The notes below the pieces were generated by a model. The model had not been told where the DNA came from. It saw only the letters and a list, made by a program, of their open reading frames with translations, and did no database searches. From the NCBI RefSeq assembly GCF_004569635.1, contig NZ_SPOZ01000010.1, positions 1 to 64,000 on the forward strand: a DNA stretch of 64,000 nt, read 5' to 3'. The stretch is from Streptococcus sp. LYSM12 (GTDB lineage Bacteria; Bacillota; Bacilli; Lactobacillales; Streptococcaceae). Positions 49,301-56,792 of this stretch are shown piece by piece (the stretch's first letter is position 1; every line of letters starts with the position of its first letter). The translations under genes and the position numbers were made by a program.

Positions 49301-50372
49301 TCACAATATCGAAATGATCCCTGCGACCATCTGTATAGGCATAACTAACATAGTTACTATTAAAATTCTTAAAAGCAACATAGGCTGTCGGTAGTAATTG
49401 CGTTGAATCCGCATTTGTGGCACTGGCTGAGCCTGTAACAAGCCCTCCTCCTGAAATGGAGAGATCCGTATTTGGTCCAACAATGTAGGCTAGGGCTCCT
49501 TCTCTTCCAAGCGTCGCTCGTTGACTGCCATCAATGTCTGATACTTTGATAGCCATTAGGATTCGGTCATTCGGAATAGCTTGCTTAGTATCTTGTCGTA
49601 CAAGTGTGGCAGTATATGCAGTGCGTTCGATATAACCAGGATTCCGTCCTGATCCTCCGCTAACTGACCCAGCTGAACCACCCTCTGTCGTTCCACCAGA
49701 ACCAGTGGAAATACCTCCCCCTGTCGGTACAACCACTCCAACCGTAATAACCGAGCCTTGGTTCTTGATGGCCATGGCCACATCCTTATTGGACCAACCA
49801 TCGTCTCCGTGTTCTACATCTTCATGGGTAAGCATCAAATCAACTGGGATTTTCTCACCTGTTTCGATATCAGTAACCGTTCCAACATTAGTCACTGCAA
49901 GGGATTGACCGGGATTAAGATAAGCCCCTGTATCCTCCTTGACAAAGCCGTCCTGTTGGAGGAAATGGCTGATATTGGTGCCAAAGATAGTGTGTAGCAT
50001 CCCTGTTTGGACACCACCAACCCCCTTGACCTCCGTATTGGCATTCCACTGGATAGTATCAGCGACATACTTGACACCACTTAGGTTCTTATCCGCAAGC
50101 AGGGAGTCCACCAGTGCTTGAAACTCTGGCGAGGACATGTCTGCCGTATTGGCTTGAACAACAGGGACATTGTTTAGCGTCCCAATCTGTCGACCATGTT
50201 CAATCTCAGTCGCTGTAACAACTCCTTGATTCCAGGGAGCTTGTGGGGCAAGGCTAGCGATTCCTGCCCCTGTTAAAGCAACCCCTGCGCTCATTAGAGC
50301 AAGGGTGCGTTTCAATGTCTTCTTCCCGCTCTTCTTGCGATGGCGGTAAGAGGGTGTTTGAGAAAATTTCAT
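46341..50372 (-). CDS. LPXTG adhesin with Cna-B and AgI/II-like domains
   Basis: A 1343-residue wall-anchored adhesin carried by the conjugative remnant. A signal peptide (KTLKRTLALMSAGVALTGAGIAS, about 18-42) precedes an N-terminal domain and a Gly/Ser linker (about 225-250). Three or four SpaA/Cna-B-type isopeptide domains follow (about 375-870), with GTYKVEEIQSSTGF, DYTVEEVSASAGF and SYYWKETNAPEGY as markers. Two AgI/II C-terminal-type domains come next (about 920-1290, each with ...LTGNKLMDDDDELTDEY or ...KGTKLLDDDSELTDRY and QLWLDTT or QVWMDTT). The LPGTG motif is at residue 1300. AAAGGAG lies 8 nt before ATG. Adhesins of this sort on ICEs are thought to promote mating or host adhesion. 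Confidence 0.9.
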   Translation of the reverse strand: MKFSQTPSYRHRKKSGKKTLKRTLALMSAGVALTGAGIASLAPQAPWNQGVVTATEIEHGRQIGTLNNVPVVQANTADMSSPEFQALVDSLLADKNLSGVKYVADTIQWNANTEVKGVGGVQTGMLHTIFGTNISHFLQQDGFVKEDTGAYLNPGQSLAVTNVGTVTDIETGEKIPVDLMLTHEDVEHGDDGWSNKDVAMAIKNQGSVITVGVVVPTGGGISTGSGGTTEGGSAGSVSGGSGRNPGYIERTAYTATLVRQDTKQAIPNDRILMAIKVSDIDGSQRATLGREGALAYIVGPNTDLSISGGGLVTGSASATNADSTQLLPTAYVAFKNFNSNYVSYAYTDGRRDHFDIVTGLFGNMGFTVNADSKGSVTIQKTGTASGTSMWNSLYTLQGNVFRLTNKETGATFEGTTDDKGVVTLTDIPFGTYKVEEIQSSTGFHKTFQAQEITLSAQTPKVTINGKEDQLVTVNGTNDEITGKITIVKKGSESALELWNQYYSLLGNKFKLTNKQSGKVYEVTTDIKGQALVENMQLGDYTVEEVSASAGFAKTFTAQSASLKQDGTLEVTVSGTNDEIKGENTLEKRDKDTDTASQGQGVLTNAEYTLYYAEDTTGSASHRKDTPVKWTDIPHAKLLKGEKVKTSILNGKEVDNGDNVVLNVDDKDLTVAVGNLALGSYYWKETNAPEGYTIDGKKHAFTIAKKDDATKNIITPPTKSLEQVIKAKISIQKIVQSQGDGSHSGINDVTFKASPLNHTKAEAVAFTTTIKEEEDGFATTDLLYGDWKIEEVEAPAGYEKIDPIYIHMSYDEKTDLYTITASKQEDGSKPFSTRTFSQSDDQVEKNTNAKGTLAGTLTSSNALLSLSRMTFKDNPLPELTPEEPTFQPEKFDLSEAKFDLTGNKLMDDDDELTDEYAETNKDPYADKTDNNEAQNLNTKLVKRGDQLFYQLWLDTTHFTPDQLLQVTGLRDVYDAKHVTLDAKNIKGYDGKTGEEVTNLFDITDKDGTLTIQTKKDLLKDGVLDTARFAFGRYYKFDVPVTVKDDVKNGVDIENVASQFVTIADPATSSDDEKPAGATPGKTLEKPTQKRVNKVNQIKPEPHKFVLNQATVDIKGTKLLDDDSELTDRYQETHKNPYTDKVDNNEPENINTAVVKAATVLHYQVWMDTTPFDKESLLQTVSIEDDYDERYVTIDAKAIKVYNKVTGKDVTQQFTMTDKNGKVTIEPNDSVKKTLGHIKVLDTSKFDLGVYYQIEIPATVKQDVPAGSDIINTAKQIIVDKDGKKEELMTEKRVNKTRKGFLPGTGERPAVVYALLGGFILSLVFEWKTGFLRKHTIKALKGRLK

Positions 50373-50402
50373 CTAATGATCTCCTTTGTTTAGTTATAAA
50401 GT

Positions 50403-50425
50403 AAAAAGGTAGTCATTCGACTACC
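50403..50425 (-). terminator. Terminator between leader ORF and adhesin gene
   Basis: A 7-bp perfect stem (GGTAGTC / GACTACC) with a 4-nt loop followed by TTTTTAC, about 30 bp upstream of the adhesin start. It may attenuate adhesin expression. Confidence 0.7.
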
Positions 50426-50432
50426 AAACTGT

Positions 50433-50468
50433 CTATTGATTCCCCGAGGGGGAGCGAGCTGAAATCAT
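50433..50468 (-). CDS. Possible 11-residue leader peptide
   Basis: ATG-started MISARSPSGNQ with a very strong ribosome site (AAAGGAGG, 4 nt). It lies between the terminator of the upstream gene and a small terminator before the adhesin. It is either a regulatory leader or chance. Confidence 0.4.
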   Translation of the reverse strand: MISARSPSGNQ

Positions 50469-50486
50469 GTGTCCTCCTTTAGATAC

Positions 50487-50513
50487 AAAAAAAGACAAGT
50501 GCTGGACTTGTCT
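50487..50513 (-). terminator. Terminator of the coiled-coil surface gene
   Basis: GACAAGT / ACTTGTC with a 5-nt loop followed by seven T on the minus strand. Confidence 0.85.
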
Positions 50514-50525
50514 CTAAAATGCTTT

Positions 50526-51335
50526 CTATTGATAATCCCAGACTCGATTTGGATCACTCGCTCGTTGCTCTGCCTCATCTGCTTGTTGCTGGATTTGTTC
50601 TTGCGTCAGCGATTGTTGGGGCGCTTGCGGAACTACAGGAGCAGGGGGTGTATAATCTTGAGCAGGAGCAGCCACCTCTCCTCCTGTTTGAGCTGGGGCT
50701 TCATAAGCTGGTTGAGGGACTTGGGCTTGCGCCGCAGCCTGTTGAGCTTCTGCCGCTGCTTGAGCGGCCCGAGCTGCTTCTTCCGCCTGAGCTTGAGCAG
50801 CTTGTTGGGCTCTGGTATCCATCGCACTCTTAACAAGGTTGAGACGGTGTTGGAGCTTGTCCTTTTGGTCCTTGGCTGTGACCTTGTCTACTGCTGTTTG
50901 CGCAAGTGTGACTTTCTCATTTACCTGATCCTTTTCAAGAGCTGATACTGCTTCTTCTGCCTCTTTGGCGAGCCTTGCCTCGGTCTCTTTCTTAGCAAGA
51001 GCCGTTTTCACTGTTTCAACTCGCTTAGTCAGCTTGTCCTTCGTATCACCGTCTTTTAGCGCTTTGACGGCTGTCTCAGCTGTAGAGACATTCTCCTTTA
51101 CTTGATTGTCTTCAAGGAGCTTCACAGCCTTTTCAGCTTTTTCCATAAGAGTAGCTTCCTTATCGACACTAGAGCTTGATGTTGTCTGGGTCATTTTAGA
51201 AACGGAAGCTGTCTTGGTGCTTGGTTGGGCGAGGAAAAAGCCTCCTGTCAGAAGCACAAGAGCTAATCCTGTTCCTGCTAGAATGCGTTGTCTTTTTGTC
51301 GTTTGTTTGAGGGTGTCTAGTAATGTCTTTTTCAT
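50526..51335 (-). CDS. Membrane-anchored coiled-coil repeat protein of ICE remnant
   Basis: About 269 residues. It has a basic N-terminus and one membrane segment (ILAGTGLALVLLTGGFFLA, about 17-36). Three or so 34-residue helical repeats follow (EKAVKLLEDNQVKENVSTAE, AVKALKDGDTKDKLTKRVET, AVSALEKDQVNEKVTLAQ), of the kind also seen in Cry1Ac D-VI-related repeats. An Ala/Gln-rich stretch and a Pro-rich tail end in DPNRVWDYQ. The third of three ATGs (51335) has the best spacing to GAGG. Function unknown; it is probably exposed at the surface. Confidence 0.75.
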   Translation of the reverse strand: MKKTLLDTLKQTTKRQRILAGTGLALVLLTGGFFLAQPSTKTASVSKMTQTTSSSSVDKEATLMEKAEKAVKLLEDNQVKENVSTAETAVKALKDGDTKDKLTKRVETVKTALAKKETEARLAKEAEEAVSALEKDQVNEKVTLAQTAVDKVTAKDQKDKLQHRLNLVKSAMDTRAQQAAQAQAEEAARAAQAAAEAQQAAAQAQVPQPAYEAPAQTGGEVAAPAQDYTPPAPVVPQAPQQSLTQEQIQQQADEAEQRASDPNRVWDYQ

Positions 51336-51430
51336 CATCATGCCTCACTTTCTCTTTAGGTTTATTCTATCATATTATTGTTAAAAAATATAGGGTGGAA
51401 GAAATTTTTTGTTTCTCGTACTGCTTTTCA

Positions 51431-51661
51431 TTACTTCCCAACAAAGAAAAAGTTAAATAAATCAAGAATCAATCCGATAACAAAATAGAGGCTATACATA
51501 AAAGCCATTATCAGAACACCTAGCCCTGCTTCGGAGAAATGTGGAGGTGAAATTTGCTTTTTCCTATCTTTCATAAACCAGCGAATAACAGCAATAGACC
51601 ATATCCAGCCAATCAAAGTAAAAAAGATTGAAATAACTAAATTTCGGAAATATTCTCCCAT
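51431..51661 (-). CDS. Small two-segment membrane protein
   Basis: 76 residues with membrane segments at about 6-28 (LVISIFFTLIGWIWSIAVIRWF) and 47-72 and a short charged loop between. GGAGG precedes the ATG. It lies 9 bp after the next gene upstream, probably in the same operon. I do not recognise the family. Confidence 0.65.
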   Translation of the reverse strand: MGEYFRNLVISIFFTLIGWIWSIAVIRWFMKDRKKQISPPHFSEAGLGVLIMAFMYSLYFVIGLILDLFNFFFVGK

Positions 51662-51670
51662 ATCTCCTCC

Positions 51671-51979
51671 CTACTGTTTCCTCTGGTAGCCTTTTCCTGT
51701 CAGACGCAGCACACTCTTTTTCCCTGTGCCTTCTCGTCTGGCTACTAAGACCCCATTGGATAGAATGGTCCGAATCTGTGAATATAGATTTGGATAGTCG
51801 TACATGACTTCCACCTCTTCTAATGTGCCTGCAATATAACCTTTTTGTGAAATCGTGCCAAAACGTGGATAGAATTTCACGGTTCTTCCATCCACAAGGC
51901 GGGCGGTTACTCCGCCTTGTCGACCTAGTGTTCGTAAGTCAGCTAAGGTGACTTCTCTATCTCTTTTCATTTGATTCAT
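51671..51979 (-). CDS. Hypothetical 102-residue protein of ICE remnant
   Basis: A soluble basic protein (DREVTLADLRTLGRQGGVTA at the N-terminus, RREGTGKKSVLRLTGKGYQR at the C-terminus). AGGAGG lies 5 nt before the ATG. It is the first intact gene of the conjugative remnant in transcription order. Function unknown; the basic charge would allow nucleic-acid binding. Confidence 0.65.
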   Translation of the reverse strand: MNQMKRDREVTLADLRTLGRQGGVTARLVDGRTVKFYPRFGTISQKGYIAGTLEEVEVMYDYPNLYSQIRTILSNGVLVARREGTGKKSVLRLTGKGYQRKQ

Positions 51980-52462
51980 GTTTTCCTCCTAGTAGCGAAT
52001 CAAAGGCGACCTACGCCGTGCTGTGAAAGGACGTATCCTTTCATCGGTATTTTCCCATGCACAGTTTATAGTCTAGGAACTGCGAACTCCTTCAGCTTAT
52101 GATTTTCTATCATGCTTTTACGTTAGTGTGACCGGACTAGATATCTCTTTCTAGCTACTTCACCACCCTCTTCTTCTTTTTATCCTTCGTCACGCTTTTA
52201 GGGGGGTGGGGCTATTCAGTTGTCAAGGAACACAAACAGTTTTAGGACATGATTTGAGCTCTTCCAATAGATACAAGAGAGCATACATTGCATAGAAATA
52301 TTCATTACGGAACACATAAAATGATGTCCATTACTCAGCCTTTTCACCTATCTTTCTACCTTTATATTCTGTAGGACAAAGCTGTAAACTTCTACACTCA
52401 TGTACATCTAATCACTTATATCCAAGTCTTAAGCGCTCGTGACAGAAGTATTTAATATAGTG

Positions 52463-52520
52463 ATACTCTATAAAAATCAACATCTGACTCGCTTTCACGA
52501 TTGAAAATTGTAAAAGGTCG
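52463..52520 (+). repeat. ~55-bp dispersed repeat, copy A
   Basis: Begins ACTCTATAAAAATCAACATC and continues CTCGCTTTCACGATTGAAAA. Related copies lie at 52803-52837 (first part only) and inverted at 54520-54575. No terminal repeats are evident. Confidence 0.65.
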
Positions 52521-52802
52521 GAAATAAAAATAGCCAAATTAGCCTCCTCTAAACCCAAGCTAGAACAGAAGTTCAGCAAGGTGTGCCAACAACGGAAAAA
52601 AGTGATGTTTGACGAGTACTTATTTGTAAAAATGAGTCTAAGTATGCCCTATAAATACATAAATCTGTCCCTATATTTATTCGTAATCACTTGTAACAAT
52701 GAGCACTATTTTTCTAAAATATCTATTTATCATTTGATTATTTTTGTATAGAAAAATCAGATGCAACTCTTCTAGAGTGAAACCTAATCACTCATGCTAT
52801 TT

Positions 52803-52837
52803 ATACTCTATAAAAATCAACATCTGACTAGTATTCA
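52803..52837 (+). repeat. ~55-bp dispersed repeat, copy B (partial)
   Basis: Matches the first ~30 bases of copy A almost exactly, then diverges just before an RUP-like copy. Confidence 0.6.
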
Positions 52838-52844
52838 CAACTGA

Positions 52845-52950
52845 TATAGTCTTTTCGTTTGCTTTTAGTACTAGGCAAGGAGCTGCAGGCTGTACTAGAG
52901 TACGGCAAAGTGAGTTAACGAAGTAATAAAAGATAAACGAAAAGACTATA
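52845..52950 (+). mobile_element. RUP-like palindromic element, copy 7
   Basis: A full-length copy with both ends intact, in the gap between the ICE remnant and ald. Confidence 0.88.
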
Positions 52951-53267
52951 ATAGCCACTTATCATCAACAATCGACCTATGTCATTTCTAAAACATGGAC
53001 ACTTCAGAGAGTAAGTATTTTCCTTGATATAGATTCAAACTCTTCTATCATTTCAACAATTTGATTCTAAATGGTCACTGCAACACCCCATTTTCACTAT
53101 TTTTACTTGTTGCCGAGTATGATCTACATAGGTCATTCTGGCTCAAACAATACAACTATTTACTACCATATACACCAAAAATACTATAGCAATTTAAAGT
53201 TTCACTTGATTTTCTCCCCATTTTTATATAGACTATAGACTAAGAACATAGAAAAAGGAGGTAGACT

Positions 53268-54377
53268 ATGTTAATTGGTATTCCAAAAGAAATTAAAAAC
53301 AATGAAAACCGTGTGGCTCTGACACCTGCTGGTGTCCAAAGTCTGGTTACCCAAGGTCACCAGGTTGTGATTGAAACAGGTGCCGGACTAGGTTCTGGCT
53401 TTACAGATGCCAATTATGAAACACAAGGTGCAAAAATTCTCTCCACGGCAAAAGAAGTCTGGGCAAGTGAATTGGTCGTAAAAGTCAAGGAACCCCTACC
53501 TGAAGAATATGGTTTCCTACGTCAAGATTTACTGCTCTTTACCTATCTTCACATGGCAGCAGCTCCTGAGTTAGCAAACGCGATGCTTGCGAGCAAGACA
53601 ACCGGAATTGCTTACGAAACTGTAACTGATAATGGTCAACTTCCCCTACTTACCCCTATGAGTGAGGTGGCTGGTCGTATGGCAGTTCAAATCGGGGCGC
53701 ATTTCCTTACCAAACAAGAGGGGGGATCTGGAATTCTTCTAGGCGGCGTACCTGGTGTTCCTAAAGGAAAAGTCACCATTATCGGTGGCGGTGTCGTCGG
53801 CACACATGCAGCTCGAATCGCTCTAGGACTTGGAGCACAAGTAACCATTCTTGATATCAGCGCAAAACGCCTCTCTGCCTTAGAAGAAATCTTTGGTAAT
53901 CAAATCCAAACCCTCATGTCCAATCCCTTTAACATTGAAACTAGTGTTAGAGATGCAGATGTTGTGATTGGAGCAGTACTCCTTCCTGGAGCAAAAGCAC
54001 CAAAGTTAGTGACTGAAAACATGGTTAAACAAATGCGTTCCGGCTCTGTCATTGTGGATGTAGCAGTCGATCAAGGTGGAGTGGTTGAAACAGCTGATCA
54101 CGTGACGACCCACGATGACCCTATCTACGAAAAACATGGAGTTCTTCACTACGCTGTTGCCAATATCCCTGGAGCCGTTGCTCGCACATCTACCATTGCA
54201 CTAACCAGCGTGACCTTACCATATATAGTCAAACTGGCTAATCAAGGCTTCAAAAAGGCTATTTTAGAAGATGATGGTTTCCGACAAGGAGTGACTACCT
54301 ATCAAGGTCTCATCACCAATTTAGCTGTCGCTACTAGTCTACATCAAGACTATACTAGTATTGATGAATTAGTATAA
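53268..54377 (+). CDS. Alanine dehydrogenase
   Basis: NAD-dependent oxidative deamination of L-alanine to pyruvate and ammonium. The 369-residue product has the family start [20 protein letters not shown], catalytic His95 in TYLHMAA, the Rossmann motif [10 protein letters not shown] (about residue 173) and VDVAVDQGG with the catalytic Asp near 269. AAAGGAGG lies upstream of the ATG. It is one of only two genes on the plus strand, and it is transcribed alone. Confidence 0.95.
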   Translation: MLIGIPKEIKNNENRVALTPAGVQSLVTQGHQVVIETGAGLGSGFTDANYETQGAKILSTAKEVWASELVVKVKEPLPEEYGFLRQDLLLFTYLHMAAAPELANAMLASKTTGIAYETVTDNGQLPLLTPMSEVAGRMAVQIGAHFLTKQEGGSGILLGGVPGVPKGKVTIIGGGVVGTHAARIALGLGAQVTILDISAKRLSALEEIFGNQIQTLMSNPFNIETSVRDADVVIGAVLLPGAKAPKLVTENMVKQMRSGSVIVDVAVDQGGVVETADHVTTHDDPIYEKHGVLHYAVANIPGAVARTSTIALTSVTLPYIVKLANQGFKKAILEDDGFRQGVTTYQGLITNLAVATSLHQDYTSIDELV

Positions 54378-54436
54378 GTCATCCTTACCCGTTACAATGA
54401 GCGACTTGTCTGCCAGCTATAAGCTGTTTCCTTTCA

Positions 54437-54466
54437 GTGACGTTTCGGATGTTCGCCGAACGTCAC
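54437..54466. repeat. Dyad downstream of ald
   Basis: An imperfect palindrome, GTGACGTT / AACGTCAC around a GC-rich loop. It has no T-tract; it may end ald transcription weakly or be a protein site. Confidence 0.4.
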
Positions 54467-54519
54467 TTCTGCTTTCGGCTTGGAGAAAGCTAGTTTCATG
54501 CCTTTCTGATCCCAAACCT

Positions 54520-54575
54520 TTCACAAGTTTCAATTCTGAAAGCGAGTTAGATGTTGATTTTCAGAGAGAATAGCC
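54520..54575 (-). repeat. ~55-bp dispersed repeat, copy C (inverted)
   Basis: The reverse complement aligns to copy A at 52463 over about 50 bases with several mismatches (CTCTGAAAATCAACATCTAA). Confidence 0.6.
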
Positions 54576-54613
54576 TGTACTTGAACGCTAGAAAGCGAAG
54601 ATTGTCGAACTTG

Positions 54614-54822
54614 TATAGTCTTTTCGTTTACTTTTATAGCCGTTTCGTTTATTTTTAGTACGAGGCAAGGAGTCGCAGGTAGTACTGGAGTACAGCAAGA
54701 CGAGTGAACGAAGTAATAAAAAGATAAACGAAATGACTATACTAGGCAAGGAGCTGCAGGCTGTACTAGGGTACAGCAAAGAGAGGGGAACAAAGTCATA
54801 AAAGATAAACGAAATGACTGTA
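54614..54822 (+). mobile_element. RUP-like element copy 8, split by another copy
   Basis: The left end (TATAGTCTTTTCGTTTACTT) is separated from the core (CTAGGCAAGGAGCTGCAGG) by a complete second element at 54635-54741. The right end has GACTGTA in place of GACTATA. Confidence 0.88.
54635..54741 (+). mobile_element. RUP-like element copy 9, nested
   Basis: A complete copy inside copy 8, bounded by TA on both sides. It belongs to the TATAGCCGTTTCG subtype also seen in copy 1, while the host copy belongs to the TATAGTCTTTTCG subtype. Confidence 0.88.
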
Positions 54823-54882
54823 AAGCAGTAATCGATCAACCTTTTATTAGAAAATGGGCGGACTAACAGGTCCTAAAATAGC

Positions 54883-54931
54883 AAAAATCGCTTAATTCAA
54901 AGACTGAAAATCTTGATGTTAAGCGATTTTT
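54883..54931. terminator. Bidirectional terminator
   Basis: AAAAATCGCTTAA / TTAAGCGATTTTT with a ~23-nt loop, T-rich on either strand. Confidence 0.7.
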
Positions 54932-55372
54932 ATTGTATTCTTTTTGTAGTTTAGGACTCTTGGTTCGATTTCTGTATTTCCAACTTTCCACAAGTTTCAA
55001 CAACCTTGCACACGATTTGGATAGAATAGTTGAGGGGATAGACTATTCCAATGGATTCGTTCAGACCGAACCTAGAAATGAGGAAGTGAAGATAAGCCGT
55101 GGATTCGTTCGTAATTGAATTTAGGCTAACAAATCAGAAAAAAGATAGACAGCTCTTCTAGCTTTGGCTAGATTTAAAGCTATAGTCTAATACTATACCT
55201 CTGGAGGTGAGAACCCCTTTAGAGATGGTCCCCTTGTGAATATCACACACAGCGTCGGTCTTCTATTTTTGAACGCTTTTTTCATATTCTCGTATCTTGT
55301 ATTCGCCTGAATCTAAAAACTAGAAAATGGGGATTATCTTCGAAATCACAGTCATTCCCCCCCTTTAATAGA
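54932..55372. other. Gap between terminator and phoH
   Basis: A 61-codon open frame on the plus strand starting near 54933 has no ribosome site and poor coding character, so I do not call it. A C7 run (about 55357-55363) lies just past the phoH stop. Confidence 0.5.
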
Positions 55373-56332
55373 TTACCTTGTCTCTTCTGGTTCGTAAGCC
55401 CTTATAATTTCAGTAACAACAGGGTGACGGACAACATCTTTGGCTGAAAAATGTACAAAATCAATCTGCGAAATCTTCTTCAATTTCTCCATCGCATCAA
55501 GCAAGCCAGACCGAACATGTCGCGGCAGGTCAATTTGACTACTATCTCCATTTACAATCATCTTGGAGTGAAATCCAAGACGGGTCAAAAACATCTTCAT
55601 CTGCATAATGGTCGTATTTTGTGCCTCATCCAAGATGACAAAGGCATCCTCCAGGGTTCGACCACGCATATAAGCCAAGGGAGCAATTTCAATAATCTCA
55701 CGCTCCATGAGCCGCGTTGTCTGATCCTTACCTAAAATCTGGTATAGCGCATCATAAACTGGACGAAGATAGGGATCCACCTTTTCTTTCAAGTCTCCCG
55801 GTAAAAATCCCAGACTCTCTCCTGCCTCTACCGCAGGACGGGTCAGGATAATACGTTTAACTTGTCCACGTTTGAGGGCCGTCACTGCGAGCGTCACTGC
55901 AAGAAAGGTCTTTCCTGTCCCTGCTGGTCCAATTCCAAAAACAATGTCATGGTTCTTAATACTATCCACGTAAAGCTTTTGCCCCAAGGTTTTGACACGA
56001 ATGGGCTGACCATAATGGTCCTTAATAATTTCTGCTTCATATAGGGCTAAAAACTTCTCAATCTCACCGTTTTTAGCCATGGAAATAGCCGTTACTACAT
56101 CGGGCAGCTGAATCGTCAAGCCACGGTTGATTAAGGTAAGTAAAGACTGAATAACCAGGCGGGCTACATCAACGTCGACTGGATCCCCAACCACCTGTAC
56201 CACCTCTGTTCGGGCATGGATGACCACACCCAATTCCTGCTCCATCATGCGTAAATGACGTTCATTTGACCCAAATAACGTCAACATATCATCTGGGTAG
56301 GAAAGGTGAATATCAATTGAATGTTCTTGCAA
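55373..56332 (-). CDS. PhoH-family ATPase
   Basis: A cytosolic PhoH-like NTPase linked to RNA metabolism. An N-terminal KH-like segment (about 1-115) precedes the ATPase domain with Walker A GPAGTGKT (about residue 133) and VILDEAQNTT (about residue 235). The start is TTG with AAAGGAG at 7 nt. At 319 residues it has normal length. Confidence 0.93.
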   Translation of the reverse strand: MQEHSIDIHLSYPDDMLTLFGSNERHLRMMEQELGVVIHARTEVVQVVGDPVDVDVARLVIQSLLTLINRGLTIQLPDVVTAISMAKNGEIEKFLALYEAEIIKDHYGQPIRVKTLGQKLYVDSIKNHDIVFGIGPAGTGKTFLAVTLAVTALKRGQVKRIILTRPAVEAGESLGFLPGDLKEKVDPYLRPVYDALYQILGKDQTTRLMEREIIEIAPLAYMRGRTLEDAFVILDEAQNTTIMQMKMFLTRLGFHSKMIVNGDSSQIDLPRHVRSGLLDAMEKLKKISQIDFVHFSAKDVVRHPVVTEIIRAYEPEETR

Positions 56333-56360
56333 TAGCTTGCTCCTTTATCGATTTTTTTCT

Positions 56361-56369
56361 ATTATATCA
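56361..56369 (-). promoter_or_regulatory. Possible extended -10 promoter of phoH
   Basis: TGATATAAT on the minus strand, directly after the terminator T-tract of the upstream operon. No clear -35. Confidence 0.45.
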
Positions 56370-56395
56370 AAAAAATGTCCCGAGGACATTTTTTC
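56368..56395. terminator. Terminator after yozE
   Basis: AATGTCC / GGACATT with a tetraloop, flanked by A-runs and T-runs on both sides. Confidence 0.8.
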
Positions 56396-56565
56396 ACAAG
56401 TCTAAAAAGAGAAAAGCCAACATCAGCTCTAACAGTTATGTGTCTAGTGATTTCAACTATTCCATCCCCAAAGATAGTGTTTTAGAGCACTTCATCTGCG
56501 ATTCTTCACCAGCTATCATTGGGGATGAAGCAGTAGAAAAATCCTATTTCAGTTTTTATTGACGA

Positions 56566-56781
56566 TCAATGTGCCAAATAGTCTTCCCAAATGCGGTCAA
56601 AGTCTGTCATAGAAAAGCTAAAACTGGATTTTTCCTCCAAAAAACGACTGACTTCATCAAATTGATCTGACTGTTTGGGAAAATCTGCCTCTTCAAAAAC
56701 GAGATCAGCTAGGATTGCTACCGCCTCATGACTTTTCGGATTGCGCTGGGTCATCAGCCAGCTATAAAAACTCTTTCTCAC
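56566..56781 (-). CDS. YozE-family (UPF0346) small protein
   Basis: 71 residues, starting [15 protein letters not shown] and with [11 protein letters not shown] at the end, both typical of the YozE SAM-like fold. Function unknown. It starts 11 bp after dacA and is probably co-transcribed. Confidence 0.9.
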   Translation of the reverse strand: MRKSFYSWLMTQRNPKSHEAVAILADLVFEEADFPKQSDQFDEVSRFLEEKSSFSFSMTDFDRIWEDYLAH

Positions 56782-56792
56782 AACAACCTCAC

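Larger units (their letters stand above)
51980..52844. other. Gap at the right edge of the ICE remnant
   Basis: No gene is visible. A GAAAGGA / TCCTTTC hairpin lies at about 52022-52044. A TTGACA stands near 52226 on the minus strand but has no -10 at proper distance. The missing coupling-protein, relaxase and integrase genes would be expected beyond here in an intact element. Confidence 0.5.

Noticed and set aside
52190..52230. TTGACA followed by a C-rich stretch, possible third poly-tract promoter
   Set aside because: The distance to any -10-like hexamer is about 20 nt, the tract is only six and broken by other bases, and no gene starts close by.
54588..54839. 83-codon minus-strand frame
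   Set aside because: It is made entirely from the nested RUP-like elements.
54933..55118. 61-codon plus-strand frame
   Set aside because: No ribosome site, no recognisable domain and it starts in a terminator.
55357..55363. C7 run as another switchable promoter
   Set aside because: It lies past the phoH stop with no -35 and -10 hexamers around it on either strand.
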